The notes under the pieces were generated by a model, which ran no database searches, was not told the DNA's origin, and saw only the letters and a list, made by a program, of their open reading frames with translations. Below are positions 23,527 through 30,606 of a stretch of 54,111 nucleotides of DNA, one piece after another. Source of the stretch: JAIBJN01 sp035461525 (GTDB lineage Bacteria > Actinomycetota > Thermoleophilia > Gaiellales > Gaiellaceae); NCBI GenBank assembly GCA_035461525.1, contig DATHVD010000113.1, forward strand, positions 1 to 54,111, read 5' to 3'. The stretch's first letter is position 1; each line of letters starts with the position of its first letter. The position numbers and the translations under genes are program-made.

Positions 23527-24867
23527 ATGCCCGACTACGCCGCACTCGCCCGCACCGCCGCTCCTGCCCGCCCCTCCCTCGGAGAGCGGGTCCGCCAGCT
23601 TCGCATCGCTCGGGGACTGACGCAGACCGATCTCGCAGGCGACCGCTTTTCCAAGGAGTACGTGAGCCAGATCGAGCGCGGGAAGACCCGGCCGACCGCC
23701 GAGACCGTCGAGTGGCTGGCGGGCCGCCTGGGCGTCGACGCGTCGTTCCTCGAGATCGGGGTCTCCTCGAGCGAGCGCGAGCGCGTCGAGAGCGTGATCG
23801 CGCGCGCCGAGGCTCACATCGAGGCCGGCGCCTACGACGAGACCGTCGCCGAGCTGGCCGAGGTCGAGCCCGCGCTCCAGACGGTCGCCGCACCGGAGCT
23901 CGAGCTTCGCGCCCTCCTCGCGGAGTCGTGGGCGCGGATGTACCGCGGCGAGATCAGGCAGGCGGTCAAGCTCCTCGACCGCGCCCGTGGGCTCGCCGAG
24001 GGCGCCTCGTTCACGGACGTCGACCGCGCGCAGGTCCTCTACCACCTCGCCTGCTGCCGCTTCAAGCTCAACTCGATCTCGACCGCGTCCGCGCTCTACA
24101 CGCAGGCGCTCGAGCTTGCCGAGCGCTCGGCGCTCCCCGCCGACCGCCTGCGCTCGCACATCTACGAGTGGCGCTCCCGTTGCTACCAGCGCCAGCGCGA
24201 CTGGCATGCGGCACGCGAGGACGCCGAGCGGGCGCTCGAGCTCGCCGAAGGCCTCAACGACCGCCACACGATGGGCCACGTGTACTTCCAGTACTCGCTC
24301 ATCGCCGAGCGCACCGGGAACTGGGTGCTCGCTCGCTCCTACGCCGAGAAGGCGAAGGCGATCTACGAGGAGTTCCGCGACCAGTCGAACGTCGGGAAGC
24401 TCCTGAACGAGATCGGCGCGCTCAACTTCCAGCTCGGGAAGCCGGACGAGGCCGTCAAGTACCTCAAGGAGGCTTTCAAGGTTCTGATCGACGCGGGCGA
24501 CGACACCGACGCCGCCCGAGTCATCTCGTCGCTCGCCCAGGTGCACCTCCGCACCGGCAAGGTCGAGCTCGCCGAGGAGCAGTCGCGCAAGGCGCTCGAC
24601 ATGCTCGGCGGCCGGGTCGACCACCTCGACGAGATCGGCAACGCCCAGCTGGTGCTGGGGCGGGCGCTGCTGGAGCAGGAGAGGCTGGACGAGGCGGAGG
24701 AGCTGTTCGCCGCCGCCGAGTCGAGCTTCGACCAGCTGTCCTCGGCAAGCCACCGCGCCGCAGCCTGGATCGCCCAGGGCGACCTCGCGGCGCGGAGGGG
24801 CGACGACCGCCGGGCGTCGAAGCTGTACCGACGCGCGGCCGAAGCGCTCCAGGACTTCCACTTCTAA
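23527..24867 (+). CDS. HTH-XRE/TPR-repeat transcriptional regulator (RRNPP-like architecture)
   Basis: This 446-residue protein has an N-terminal XRE helix-turn-helix (about residues 20-72: VRQLRIARGLTQTDLA, then SKEYVSQIERGKTRPT) and then eight or nine tetratricopeptide repeats to the C terminus. This is the domain order of PlcR, NprR and related regulators that bind short imported peptides in the TPR groove. It has its own promoter. Its stop codon is fused to the ribosome binding site of a 28-residue signal-peptide-like ORF, the arrangement seen in receptor/peptide pairs. Peptide sensing is inferred from architecture and context; TPR regulators can also bind proteins. A related protein is at 35757-37067. 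Confidence 0.88.
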   Translation: MPDYAALARTAAPARPSLGERVRQLRIARGLTQTDLAGDRFSKEYVSQIERGKTRPTAETVEWLAGRLGVDASFLEIGVSSSERERVESVIARAEAHIEAGAYDETVAELAEVEPALQTVAAPELELRALLAESWARMYRGEIRQAVKLLDRARGLAEGASFTDVDRAQVLYHLACCRFKLNSISTASALYTQALELAERSALPADRLRSHIYEWRSRCYQRQRDWHAAREDAERALELAEGLNDRHTMGHVYFQYSLIAERTGNWVLARSYAEKAKAIYEEFRDQSNVGKLLNEIGALNFQLGKPDEAVKYLKEAFKVLIDAGDDTDAARVISSLAQVHLRTGKVELAEEQSRKALDMLGGRVDHLDEIGNAQLVLGRALLEQERLDEAEELFAAAESSFDQLSSASHRAAAWIAQGDLAARRGDDRRASKLYRRAAEALQDFHF

Positions 24868-24883
24868 GGAGGTGAATCCGACG

Positions 24884-24970
24884 ATGAAGGTAAAGGCTCT
24901 CCTCACGCTGACCACCCTGGTCGCCTTCCTCGCGCCGCTGGCCGCGTTCGGCCACTTCGGCGGCCGCTAG
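24884..24970 (+). CDS. 28-residue signal-peptide-like small protein (candidate pro-peptide)
   Basis: The ORF reads MKVKALLTLTTLVAFLAP followed by LAAFGHFGGR. It has two lysines, a hydrophobic stretch and a short polar tail, that is, a minimal secretion signal with about seven residues left after a possible cut at LAA. The Shine-Dalgarno sequence AAGGAGGTGA is one of the most complete in the window, sits 8 nt before the ATG, and overlaps the TAA stop of the regulator gene. Such a strong site argues for real and high translation. It could instead be a tiny membrane peptide. Confidence 0.6.
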   Translation: MKVKALLTLTTLVAFLAPLAAFGHFGGR

Positions 24971-25023
24971 GAACCGGGCACCATCGCAGAGCGGGTTCAT
25001 CCAGGCATAGGGGGTGACGACTG

Positions 25024-25093
25024 ATGCAGATCAGGGCGCTCCTCCATGCTCGTGGTCCTTGCGGCTCTCGTCGTTAAGGCCCGTTCCACCTGA
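25024..25093 (+). pseudogene. Frameshifted second copy of the small hydrophobic peptide
   Basis: The ORF from ATG 25024 begins MQIRALL, matching MKVKALL of the first peptide, and is preceded by GGGGGTGA at the same spacing. In frame it then turns polar and stops at 25077. The +1 frame from 25046 continues MLVVLAALVVKARST to a stop at 25091-25093. Removing one base near 25045 would give a 22-residue hydrophobic peptide like the first. It may be a decayed duplicate, or an alternative start at 25046 may be used. Confidence 0.4.
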
Positions 25094-25189
25094 CGATCGG
25101 CCGGCTCGACGGCCGCCGGTCGCCGGGGAAGGATGCGAGGTGTGGACGTCGAAACTCTCGGGCGCCCGACCCGGAATCGAGTCCAGCCG

Positions 25190-25291
25190 ATGCACCAGCG
25201 TCCTTCCCTTCGCCCCCTAGCCCCCCTCCTCGGCGTCCTCGCTGCGATGTGGCTCGCCGCCGCGGGCCTCCTCGCCCAGCAGCTCGTCTGA
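25190..25291 (+). CDS. Possible 33-residue hydrophobic peptide
   Basis: The ORF begins MHQRPSLRPLAPLLGVL and continues with a Leu/Ala/Trp-rich hydrophobic segment to QQLV. It would be a signal-like or single-span peptide. No clear ribosome binding site precedes it, and the region is high in GC where such ORFs arise by chance, so I rate it low. Its position, third in a row of signal-like ORFs after the HTH-TPR gene, is the main reason to list it. Confidence 0.25.
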   Translation: MHQRPSLRPLAPLLGVLAAMWLAAAGLLAQQLV

Positions 25292-25341
25292 GCCGCCGGG
25301 CCGCCGCGTTCGGGCGGGTCGCGCCAGAATGGGCGTGGCCA

Positions 25342-25370
25342 TATACTGTTTGCTTCATTTTCTGAAGCAA
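25342..25370 (+). promoter_or_regulatory. -10 box and palindrome before the sulfurtransferase gene
   Basis: TATACT (25342-25347) is a good -10 hexamer. It is followed by an 8-bp inverted repeat, TTGCTTCA (25350-25357) with TGAAGCAA (25363-25370), separated by 5 nt, which covers the expected start of transcription. It is AT-rich compared with its surroundings, as operators often are. A ribosome binding site GGAGG follows at about 25379. Confidence 0.55.
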
Positions 25371-25389
25371 CCGGACGCGGAGGTACTCC

Positions 25390-26241
25390 ATGGCGGAGAG
25401 TGGATATGCGAATGCGGTCCTCGTGACGACGGACTGGCTCGCCGAGCGGCTGGAAGACCCCGGGATCGCCGTCGCCGAGGTGGACGAAGACCCCGACCTG
25501 TACGATGAGGGGCACATTCCGGGCGCGGTGAAGCTGCACTGGCGCGACGACCTCCAGGATCCGGTCGAGCGCGACGTCGTCGACCGGGAGACGTTCGAGG
25601 CGCTCCTCGGGTCGCGCGGGATCGGGAACGAGACCACGGTCGTCCTCTACGGGGACAAGAACAATTGGTTCGCCGCCTACGCCTACTGGTACCTGAAGGT
25701 GTACGGGCACGGCGACGTCCGCATCCTCGACGGCGGCCGTCAGAAGTGGATCGACGAGGGGCGCGAGCTGACGAAGGACGTCCCCTCCCCGCAGGCGGTG
25801 TCGTACGCGGCGCAGGAGCGCGACGAGTCGATCCGCGCCTACCGGGACCAGGTGCGCGAGTGGATCGAGAACGGCGCCGTGGCGCTCGTGGACGTCCGCT
25901 CGCCGGGCGAGTACGCCGGCGACCTCGTCGCGCCGCCGGGCTACGAGCAGGAGGGCGCGCAGCGGGCTGGGCACATCCCAACGGCCGTGTCGATTCCCTG
26001 GGCGAGCGCGGTCCGCGACGACGGCACGTTCAAGTCCGCCGAGGAGCTCCGGGAGCTCTACGGCGGCAAGGGCGTCGACCCGGACCGGCCGGTGACCGCC
26101 TACTGCCGGATCGGCGAGCGCAGCGCGCACACGTGGTTCGTCCTCCGCGAGCTCCTCGGCTACGAGGACGTCCGCAACTACGACGGCTCGTGGACGGAGT
26201 GGGGCAACCTCGTGGACGTACCGATCGAGAAGGGCGGCTAG
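25390..26241 (+). CDS. Two-domain rhodanese (thiosulfate/3-mercaptopyruvate sulfurtransferase)
   Basis: This 283-residue sulfurtransferase has an inactive N-terminal rhodanese domain and an active C-terminal one with C239 in YCRIGERSAHT. The family signature DEGHIPGAVKLHW is in the first half and GHIPTAVSIPWA in the second. The active-site loop CRIGERS fits actinobacterial thiosulfate sulfurtransferases. It moves sulfane sulfur to cyanide or thiols. The ATG has a GGAGG site. A palindrome at the promoter suggests dedicated control, perhaps by a sulfur-responsive repressor (inferred). Confidence 0.93.
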   Translation: MAESGYANAVLVTTDWLAERLEDPGIAVAEVDEDPDLYDEGHIPGAVKLHWRDDLQDPVERDVVDRETFEALLGSRGIGNETTVVLYGDKNNWFAAYAYWYLKVYGHGDVRILDGGRQKWIDEGRELTKDVPSPQAVSYAAQERDESIRAYRDQVREWIENGAVALVDVRSPGEYAGDLVAPPGYEQEGAQRAGHIPTAVSIPWASAVRDDGTFKSAEELRELYGGKGVDPDRPVTAYCRIGERSAHTWFVLRELLGYEDVRNYDGSWTEWGNLVDVPIEKGG

Positions 26242-26262
26242 CACCTCCTGATCGTGCTGTGT

Positions 26263-26290
26263 ACCCTCGGCTCGTCATCGAGCCGGGGGT
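26263..26290 (+). promoter_or_regulatory. 12-bp hairpin overlapping the mscL ribosome binding site
   Basis: ACCCTCGGCTCG (26263-26274) pairs with CGAGCCGGGGGT (26279-26290) through a TCAT loop, with a single G-U pair. The 3' arm contains the G-run that is the only Shine-Dalgarno-like sequence before the mscL ATG at 26296. It could terminate rhodanese transcripts (no T-run) or hide the mscL ribosome binding site. Confidence 0.55.
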
Positions 26291-26295
26291 GCCCC

Positions 26296-26706
26296 ATGGT
26301 CAAGGAGTTCAAGGAGTTCCTCTTGCGCGGGAACCTGCTCGAGATCGCCGTGGGGCTGGTGCTCGCGCTCGCGTTCGCCGCGGTCGTCACCTCGCTCGTC
26401 GAGGACGTGCTCACGCCGCTGATCGCGGCGATCTTCGGCGAGCGGGACTTCTCCGGGCTCACGCTGACGATCAACGACTCGGAGCTCCGCTATGGCGCGT
26501 TTCTGAACGCGCTGATCGCGTTCTTCCTGGTGGCGCTCGTCCTCTACTTCCTCGTCGTCCGCCCCGTGAACGCGATCATCGCCCGGACGCGGCGCGAAGG
26601 GCCGGAGGAGCCCGGGATGCGTCAGTGCCCCGACTGCCTGAGCGAGATCCTCGCCCGCGCCCGCCGCTGTCCCCACTGCACGGCCTCGGTGGAGCCGGCG
26701 CCCTGA
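26296..26706 (+). CDS. mscL: Large-conductance mechanosensitive channel with a C-terminal zinc ribbon
   Basis: This 136-residue protein forms the emergency osmotic release channel. The N-terminal amphipathic helix and TM1 (MVKEFKEFLLRGNLLEIAVG, then LVLALAFAAVVTSLVEDVL) and TM2 (ALIAFFLVALVLYFLVVRP) are typical of MscL. After TM2 the usual helical bundle is replaced by a double CxxC zinc ribbon (CPDC and CPHC), a feature I recall from other actinobacterial MscL proteins. I chose ATG 26296 over an upstream GTG because it gives the canonical N terminus. Its stop is overlapped by the next gene. Confidence 0.93.
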   Translation: MVKEFKEFLLRGNLLEIAVGLVLALAFAAVVTSLVEDVLTPLIAAIFGERDFSGLTLTINDSELRYGAFLNALIAFFLVALVLYFLVVRPVNAIIARTRREGPEEPGMRQCPDCLSEILARARRCPHCTASVEPAP

Positions 26707-27689
26707 GCGGGGCGCTCGAGGTCTCGGCCGTCGACTACCACACGGCCGGAGAGCCGTTCCGGATCGTGACCGGCGGGGTGCCGCCGCTCGCGGGCGGGAC
26801 CATCCTCGAGCGGCGGCGCTTCGCCCGCGAGCGGCTCGATCACGTGCGGAGGCTGCTCGTCCACGAGCCGCGCGGCCACGCGGACATGTACGGGTGCTTC
26901 GTCACGGAGCCCGAGGACGAGGGCGCAGACCTCGGCGTCGTCTTCTTCCACAACGCCGGCTACTCGACGGCCTGCGGGCACGGGACGATCGCGCTGGTCA
27001 CGTGGGCGCTCGAGGCAGAGGTCGTCCGGCGGTCGGCGCCGGAGGCGCGCGTCGTCGTGGACGTGCCCTCCGGCCGGCTCGAGACGGTCGCCCGCCTGGA
27101 GGGCGGCGCCGTGCGCTCGGTCCGCTTCCGCAACGTGCCCGCGTTCGTCGAGGTCGAGGGTCTCCTGGCCGAGGGGCTCCGGGCCGACGTCGCCTTCGGC
27201 GGCGCGTTCTACGCGTCGGTCGCCTCGCCGCTCCCGGTGCAGCCGCGAAACGTGCCGGAGCTGATCGAGCTGGGGCGAGCGGTGAAGGCGGGCCTCGAGG
27301 CCCAGCGGCCGTTCGTCCACCCGGAGGAGCCCGAGCTCCGGGACGTCTACGGCGTGATCTTCTGGGAGCGGGTCGACTTCGGCCCGCCGGTGCGGCAGCG
27401 GAACGTGACCGTCTTCGCCGACGGCGAGGTCGACCGCTCGCCGTGCGGCAGCGGCACCTCCGCCCGCCTCGCGCTCCTCGAGCGGGCCGGCGAGCTCCCG
27501 CGAGGCGTCGAGCTCGTGCACGAGAGCGTCATCGGCACGGAGTTCCGCGCCCGCGTCGTCGGCGACGCCGAGGTCGCCGGCCGCCCGGCCGTGGTCACGG
27601 AGGTCGAGGGGAGCGCGTACCGCACCGGCGCGCACGAGTTCGTCCTCGACCCGGCCGACCCCCTCGCCGACGGCTTCCTGCTCCGCTGA
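26703..27689 (+). CDS. Proline racemase / 4-hydroxyproline epimerase family enzyme
   Basis: This 328-residue enzyme interconverts proline or hydroxyproline isomers. Both catalytic cysteines are kept: C91 in STACGHGTIA and C248 in DRSPCGSGTSA, which argues for racemase/epimerase rather than the dehydratase branch with Thr at the second site. The conserved N terminus SAVDYHTAGEPFRIV follows closely after the start. No ATG, GTG or TTG exists in frame in the needed range; I propose CTG 26703, which overlaps the mscL TGA as CTGA and has GGAG 9 nt upstream. Confidence 0.88.
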   Translation: MSGALEVSAVDYHTAGEPFRIVTGGVPPLAGGTILERRRFARERLDHVRRLLVHEPRGHADMYGCFVTEPEDEGADLGVVFFHNAGYSTACGHGTIALVTWALEAEVVRRSAPEARVVVDVPSGRLETVARLEGGAVRSVRFRNVPAFVEVEGLLAEGLRADVAFGGAFYASVASPLPVQPRNVPELIELGRAVKAGLEAQRPFVHPEEPELRDVYGVIFWERVDFGPPVRQRNVTVFADGEVDRSPCGSGTSARLALLERAGELPRGVELVHESVIGTEFRARVVGDAEVAGRPAVVTEVEGSAYRTGAHEFVLDPADPLADGFLLR

Positions 27690-27709
27690 GGCCCTCGTCC
27701 CCGCGGCCA

Positions 27710-27725
27710 TGCCGGGTCCCCGGCA
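27710..27725. terminator. Hairpin between convergent genes
   Basis: TGCCGGG and CCCGGCA form a GC-rich stem in the 62-bp gap between the racemase-family gene and the convergent arginine-deiminase-like gene. It lacks a T-run on either strand, so it is a tentative bidirectional terminator. Confidence 0.4.
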
Positions 27726-27751
27726 CGGGGCCGTGGCAGGCGAGACGCGCC

Positions 27752-28618
27752 TCAGCCGCGCAGGAGCGGGCGCGTGAGGCAGGTGGGGCCGCCGTCGCCC
27801 GGGCGGGAGATGTGGTCGCCGCGGTACATGCGGACGTCCACGCCCGCGCGCTCCATCCGCCGCCGCGTCTCGTCGTTGCCCGCGAGGGCGAGGGCGACGC
27901 GCGGACCGAGTGCGAGGACGTTCGGGCCCATCGTCTCGAACTCCTCGTCCGGCACCTCGACGAGCTCGATCTCCCGTTCCCGCAGGAGCTCGGCCAGCCG
28001 CACGGGCATGAGCGGGAGGTACACGACAGCCAGGTCGACGTCTAGCGGGGAGAGCAAGGACATGAGGTGCATGACCTCGCCGGGCCCTCGGTGATGCGGC
28101 AGGTCGAAGGCGATCACGTCGATGCCGGGAAGGAGGTCGGCGAGGGCATGCACGCCCTCGTCGTTCGTCCGGTAGCCGCGGCCGACGAGGAGCGTGCGCT
28201 CGTCGAGCCACACCGTGTCCCCACCCTCCGCCATCGCCGGAGCGTCGAGCCGGCCCGCGATCGGCACCCCCGCCTCGACGAGGTCGGCTGCCATCGTGTC
28301 GGGCTCGCCACGGCGGCCCTCCTTCCCCGGCCGGAGGAGGATCGCCCCCGTGGCCGAGACGATCGCGGGGTCGTAGGCGTAGATGGCGTCCGGGTCGGGG
28401 TCCCCGGGCGTCTCGCCGACGACGACCTCGGCCCCGTCGGCCGCGACGAGCTCGCGGAACGCCTCGTGCTCCGCCTCCATGGTCGCGAAGTCCGGCTCGT
28501 AGCGCCAGCCGTAGGCGCGCCAGAGCGCGGCGTCGCCCGGCCGCGGCGGCCGCACGAGCACGCGCCGGAGCGTCGCCGTCATGCTCTGACAGCCGAATCC
28601 GCGGGCGGTAACCTCCAT
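27752..28618 (-). CDS. Arginine deiminase / dimethylarginine dimethylaminohydrolase-like hydrolase
   Basis: This 288-residue amidinotransferase-fold enzyme (pentein) has the DDAH/ADI-like catalytic set: AEGGDTVWLD (Glu and Asp), a His in GEVMHLMSLL, and C280 near the C terminus in GGPTCLTRP. The N terminus has FGCQSMTATLRRVLVRPP, which I believe is conserved in this group and supports ATG 28618; ATG 28582 is the alternative. A TACGCT -10 box (28626-28631) lies 7 nt upstream, inside the selD coding region. The substrate may be a guanidino compound such as dimethylarginine. Confidence 0.88.
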   Translation of the reverse strand: MEVTARGFGCQSMTATLRRVLVRPPRPGDAALWRAYGWRYEPDFATMEAEHEAFRELVAADGAEVVVGETPGDPDPDAIYAYDPAIVSATGAILLRPGKEGRRGEPDTMAADLVEAGVPIAGRLDAPAMAEGGDTVWLDERTLLVGRGYRTNDEGVHALADLLPGIDVIAFDLPHHRGPGEVMHLMSLLSPLDVDLAVVYLPLMPVRLAELLREREIELVEVPDEEFETMGPNVLALGPRVALALAGNDETRRRMERAGVDVRMYRGDHISRPGDGGPTCLTRPLLRG

Positions 28619-28631
28619 CGCGTGGAGCGTA
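28609..28631. promoter_or_regulatory. Interleaved divergent promoters of the deiminase-like gene and selD
   Basis: The start codons (ATG 28618, minus; GTG 28622, plus) are 3 bp apart. Plus-strand TAACCT (28609-28614) is 7 nt before selD and lies in codons 2-4 of the other gene. Minus-strand TACGCT (28626-28631) is 7 nt before the deiminase-like gene and lies in codons 2-4 of selD. Both messages would be leaderless. Confidence 0.55.
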
Positions 28632-29650
28632 CAGCGCGGCTCGCAGGTCTCGAAGCGGGAGGTGGGTGCGCGGCGAAGTACTCGGCCGCGCGCCTGGAGG
28701 AGCTGCTCGCGGGTTTCGTACCGGCGTCGTCCGAGAACCTGCTCGTCGGTCTCGAGCCCGCCGACGACGCGGCCGTCTACCGGCTCGACGACGAGCGGGC
28801 CTTGGTTTTCACCACCGACTTCTTCCCGCCGATGGTCGACGACCCGGCGGTCTTCGGCGCCGTCGCCGCCGCGAACGCGCTGAACGACGTCTTCGCCATG
28901 GGCGGCAGGCCGCTCGTCGCCCTCTCGATCGCCGCCTTTCCGGAGGAGCTCGCAGTCGAGACCGTGCGGGCGATCTTCGACGCCGCAGCGGCGAAGGTGC
29001 AGGAGGCCGGCGCCGTCCTCGCCGGCGGCCACACGATCCGCGACGCCGAGGCGAAGTACGGGCTCGCCGTCGTCGGCACGGTTCACCCGGACGCCTTGTG
29101 GCGCAAGAACGGCGCTCGGCCGGGCGACGCCGTCTTCCTGACGAAGCCCCTGGGAACGGGCCTCGTCCTCGCCGGGGCCGCCCGCGGCCTCGTCGACGAG
29201 GCGCAAGCCGCCGGGGCGACCGTGGGCATGACCGAGCTGAACGACCGCGCCGCCGACGCGCTCCGGGGCTTCGAGCCCTCCGCCGTCACAGACGTGACGG
29301 GATTCGGTCTCTTCGGGCACGCGCACGAGGTAGCGGAGCGAAGCGGCGTCCGCCTCGTGCTCGACGGGGCCGCGCTGCCCGCGCTCCCCGGGGCCCTCGA
29401 GGCCGCCGCCCAGGGCGTGCGGACCGGAGGCGACTCGCGCAACCGCGACTTCGCCGCCCGCGCCGTCTCGCTCGACGGCACGCCGGAGGAGATCGCCGCC
29501 CTCGGCTACGACCCGCAGACCGCGGGCGGCCTGCTCGTCACGGTCGCCGCCGAGCGGAGCGCCGTGCTCGAGGCGACGTTTCGCGCCGAGGGGCTCTTCC
29601 TCGAGCGGATCGGCCGCGTCGAGGAGGGAAGCGGGGTGGCGGTCTCCTGA
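28622..29650 (+). CDS. selD: Selenophosphate synthetase (selenide, water dikinase)
   Basis: This enzyme makes selenophosphate from selenide and ATP. The 342-residue protein has the N-terminal glycine-rich catalytic loop AGGGCAAKYS with C16 (not selenocysteine) and K19, the metal/ATP motifs TDFFPPMVDD and GGHTIRDAEAKYG, and the C-terminal GYDPQTAGGLLVT. The GTG start is forced by the position of the catalytic loop and supported by a -10 box 7 nt upstream. No selA, selB or tRNA-Sec is in this window. Its product could serve selenoproteins, selenouridine or a selenium-dependent molybdenum hydroxylase. It overlaps ctaA by 1 nt. Confidence 0.95.
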   Translation: MERTARLAGLEAGGGCAAKYSAARLEELLAGFVPASSENLLVGLEPADDAAVYRLDDERALVFTTDFFPPMVDDPAVFGAVAAANALNDVFAMGGRPLVALSIAAFPEELAVETVRAIFDAAAAKVQEAGAVLAGGHTIRDAEAKYGLAVVGTVHPDALWRKNGARPGDAVFLTKPLGTGLVLAGAARGLVDEAQAAGATVGMTELNDRAADALRGFEPSAVTDVTGFGLFGHAHEVAERSGVRLVLDGAALPALPGALEAAAQGVRTGGDSRNRDFAARAVSLDGTPEEIAALGYDPQTAGGLLVTVAAERSAVLEATFRAEGLFLERIGRVEEGSGVAVS

Positions 29651-30570
29651 TGGAGGCGGGCGCCCGTACGGCCCGTCTGCGCTCGCTCACCATCTCGCCG
29701 GCGACATTCGAGTGGCTCGCCTGGGCCGCCCTCGCCATGCTCTGGCTGATCGTCCTCTCGGGCGCGACCGTCCGCCTCACGGGCTCAGGCCTGGGCTGCG
29801 AGAACTGGCCGCGCTGCGGGGAGACGCTGCTCCCGCCCAAGGATTACAACGCGTACGTCGAGTTCGGAAACCGCGTCATGGGGTTCGCCGTCGGCCTGAC
29901 GACGCTCGTCACGGCTGCCGGCGCGCTCCTCGTCCGCGGCCTGCCCCGCTGGCTCCGATTCAGCGCGCTCGCCCTGCCCGTGAGCGTGCTCGCGCAGGGT
30001 GTCCTCGGCGGGATCACGGTGCTGCTCGAGCTCCACCCGCTGATCGTGATGGCGCACTACCTCCTCTCGCTCGTCGCCCTGGCGATCGCCGTCGTCGTCG
30101 TCCAGGGGGCGCGCGACCTCGCCCGCGGCGCCGTCGCCGACGAGGCCCCACTCGGCTCCGCTTGGCTCGCGCTCGCCCTCGTCCCGCTCGCGCTCGCGCT
30201 CGTCGTCTCCGGAGCGCTTGTGACGGCGGCCGGCCCCCACTCGGGCGGAGAGGAGATCCCGCGCGTCGGCGACCTCGTCGAGATGGTGCACATCCACATC
30301 GGCTCGACAGCGCTCTTCGGGATCGGCTTCCTCGCCCTCCTCGCCCTCCTTGTCGTCGAGCGCCGGCGGGCGCGCGTGGAGCTCCTGCTCGCCGGCGTCG
30401 TCCTCGCGCTCCTCCTCCTCCAGATGGCGGTGGGGGAGATTCAGTGGCGCGAGGGCCTTCCGTGGGGGCTCGTGCTCGCGCACGTCATGATCGCCACGAC
30501 GGTCTGGGTGCTCGTCTTCGCGCTCGCAACCCGGATCGTCGTCCGGCGGCGTGCTCGGCTGCAGGCGTAG
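29650..30570 (+). CDS. ctaA: Heme A synthase (CtaA/COX15 family)
   Basis: This 306-residue inner-membrane protein with eight predicted helices oxidises the C8 methyl of heme O to give heme A for cytochrome aa3 oxidase. Signatures are TGSGLGCENWPRCG with the cysteine pair, EFGNRVMG, HPLIVMAHYL, EMVHIHIGS and LAHVMIATTVW, which supply the heme-binding histidines of the two four-helix halves. The ATG overlaps the selD stop (TGATG), so the two are cotranscribed, a pairing without an obvious metabolic link. Confidence 0.93.
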   Translation: MEAGARTARLRSLTISPATFEWLAWAALAMLWLIVLSGATVRLTGSGLGCENWPRCGETLLPPKDYNAYVEFGNRVMGFAVGLTTLVTAAGALLVRGLPRWLRFSALALPVSVLAQGVLGGITVLLELHPLIVMAHYLLSLVALAIAVVVVQGARDLARGAVADEAPLGSAWLALALVPLALALVVSGALVTAAGPHSGGEEIPRVGDLVEMVHIHIGSTALFGIGFLALLALLVVERRRARVELLLAGVVLALLLLQMAVGEIQWREGLPWGLVLAHVMIATTVWVLVFALATRIVVRRRARLQA

Positions 30571-30606
30571 ACTGACGGCATCGCAGGGCATCTCCGCATC
30601 GAGCAC

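Larger units (their letters stand above)
24971..25389. other. Intergenic region holding degenerate peptide ORFs and the rhodanese promoter
   Basis: This 419-bp stretch has no standard-size gene. It contains a frameshifted copy of the upstream peptide (25024-25093), a third possible peptide ORF (25190-25291), a 12-bp perfect palindrome TCGGGCGCCCGA (25158-25169), and the promoter/operator of the sulfurtransferase gene (25342-25370). Confidence 0.5.
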
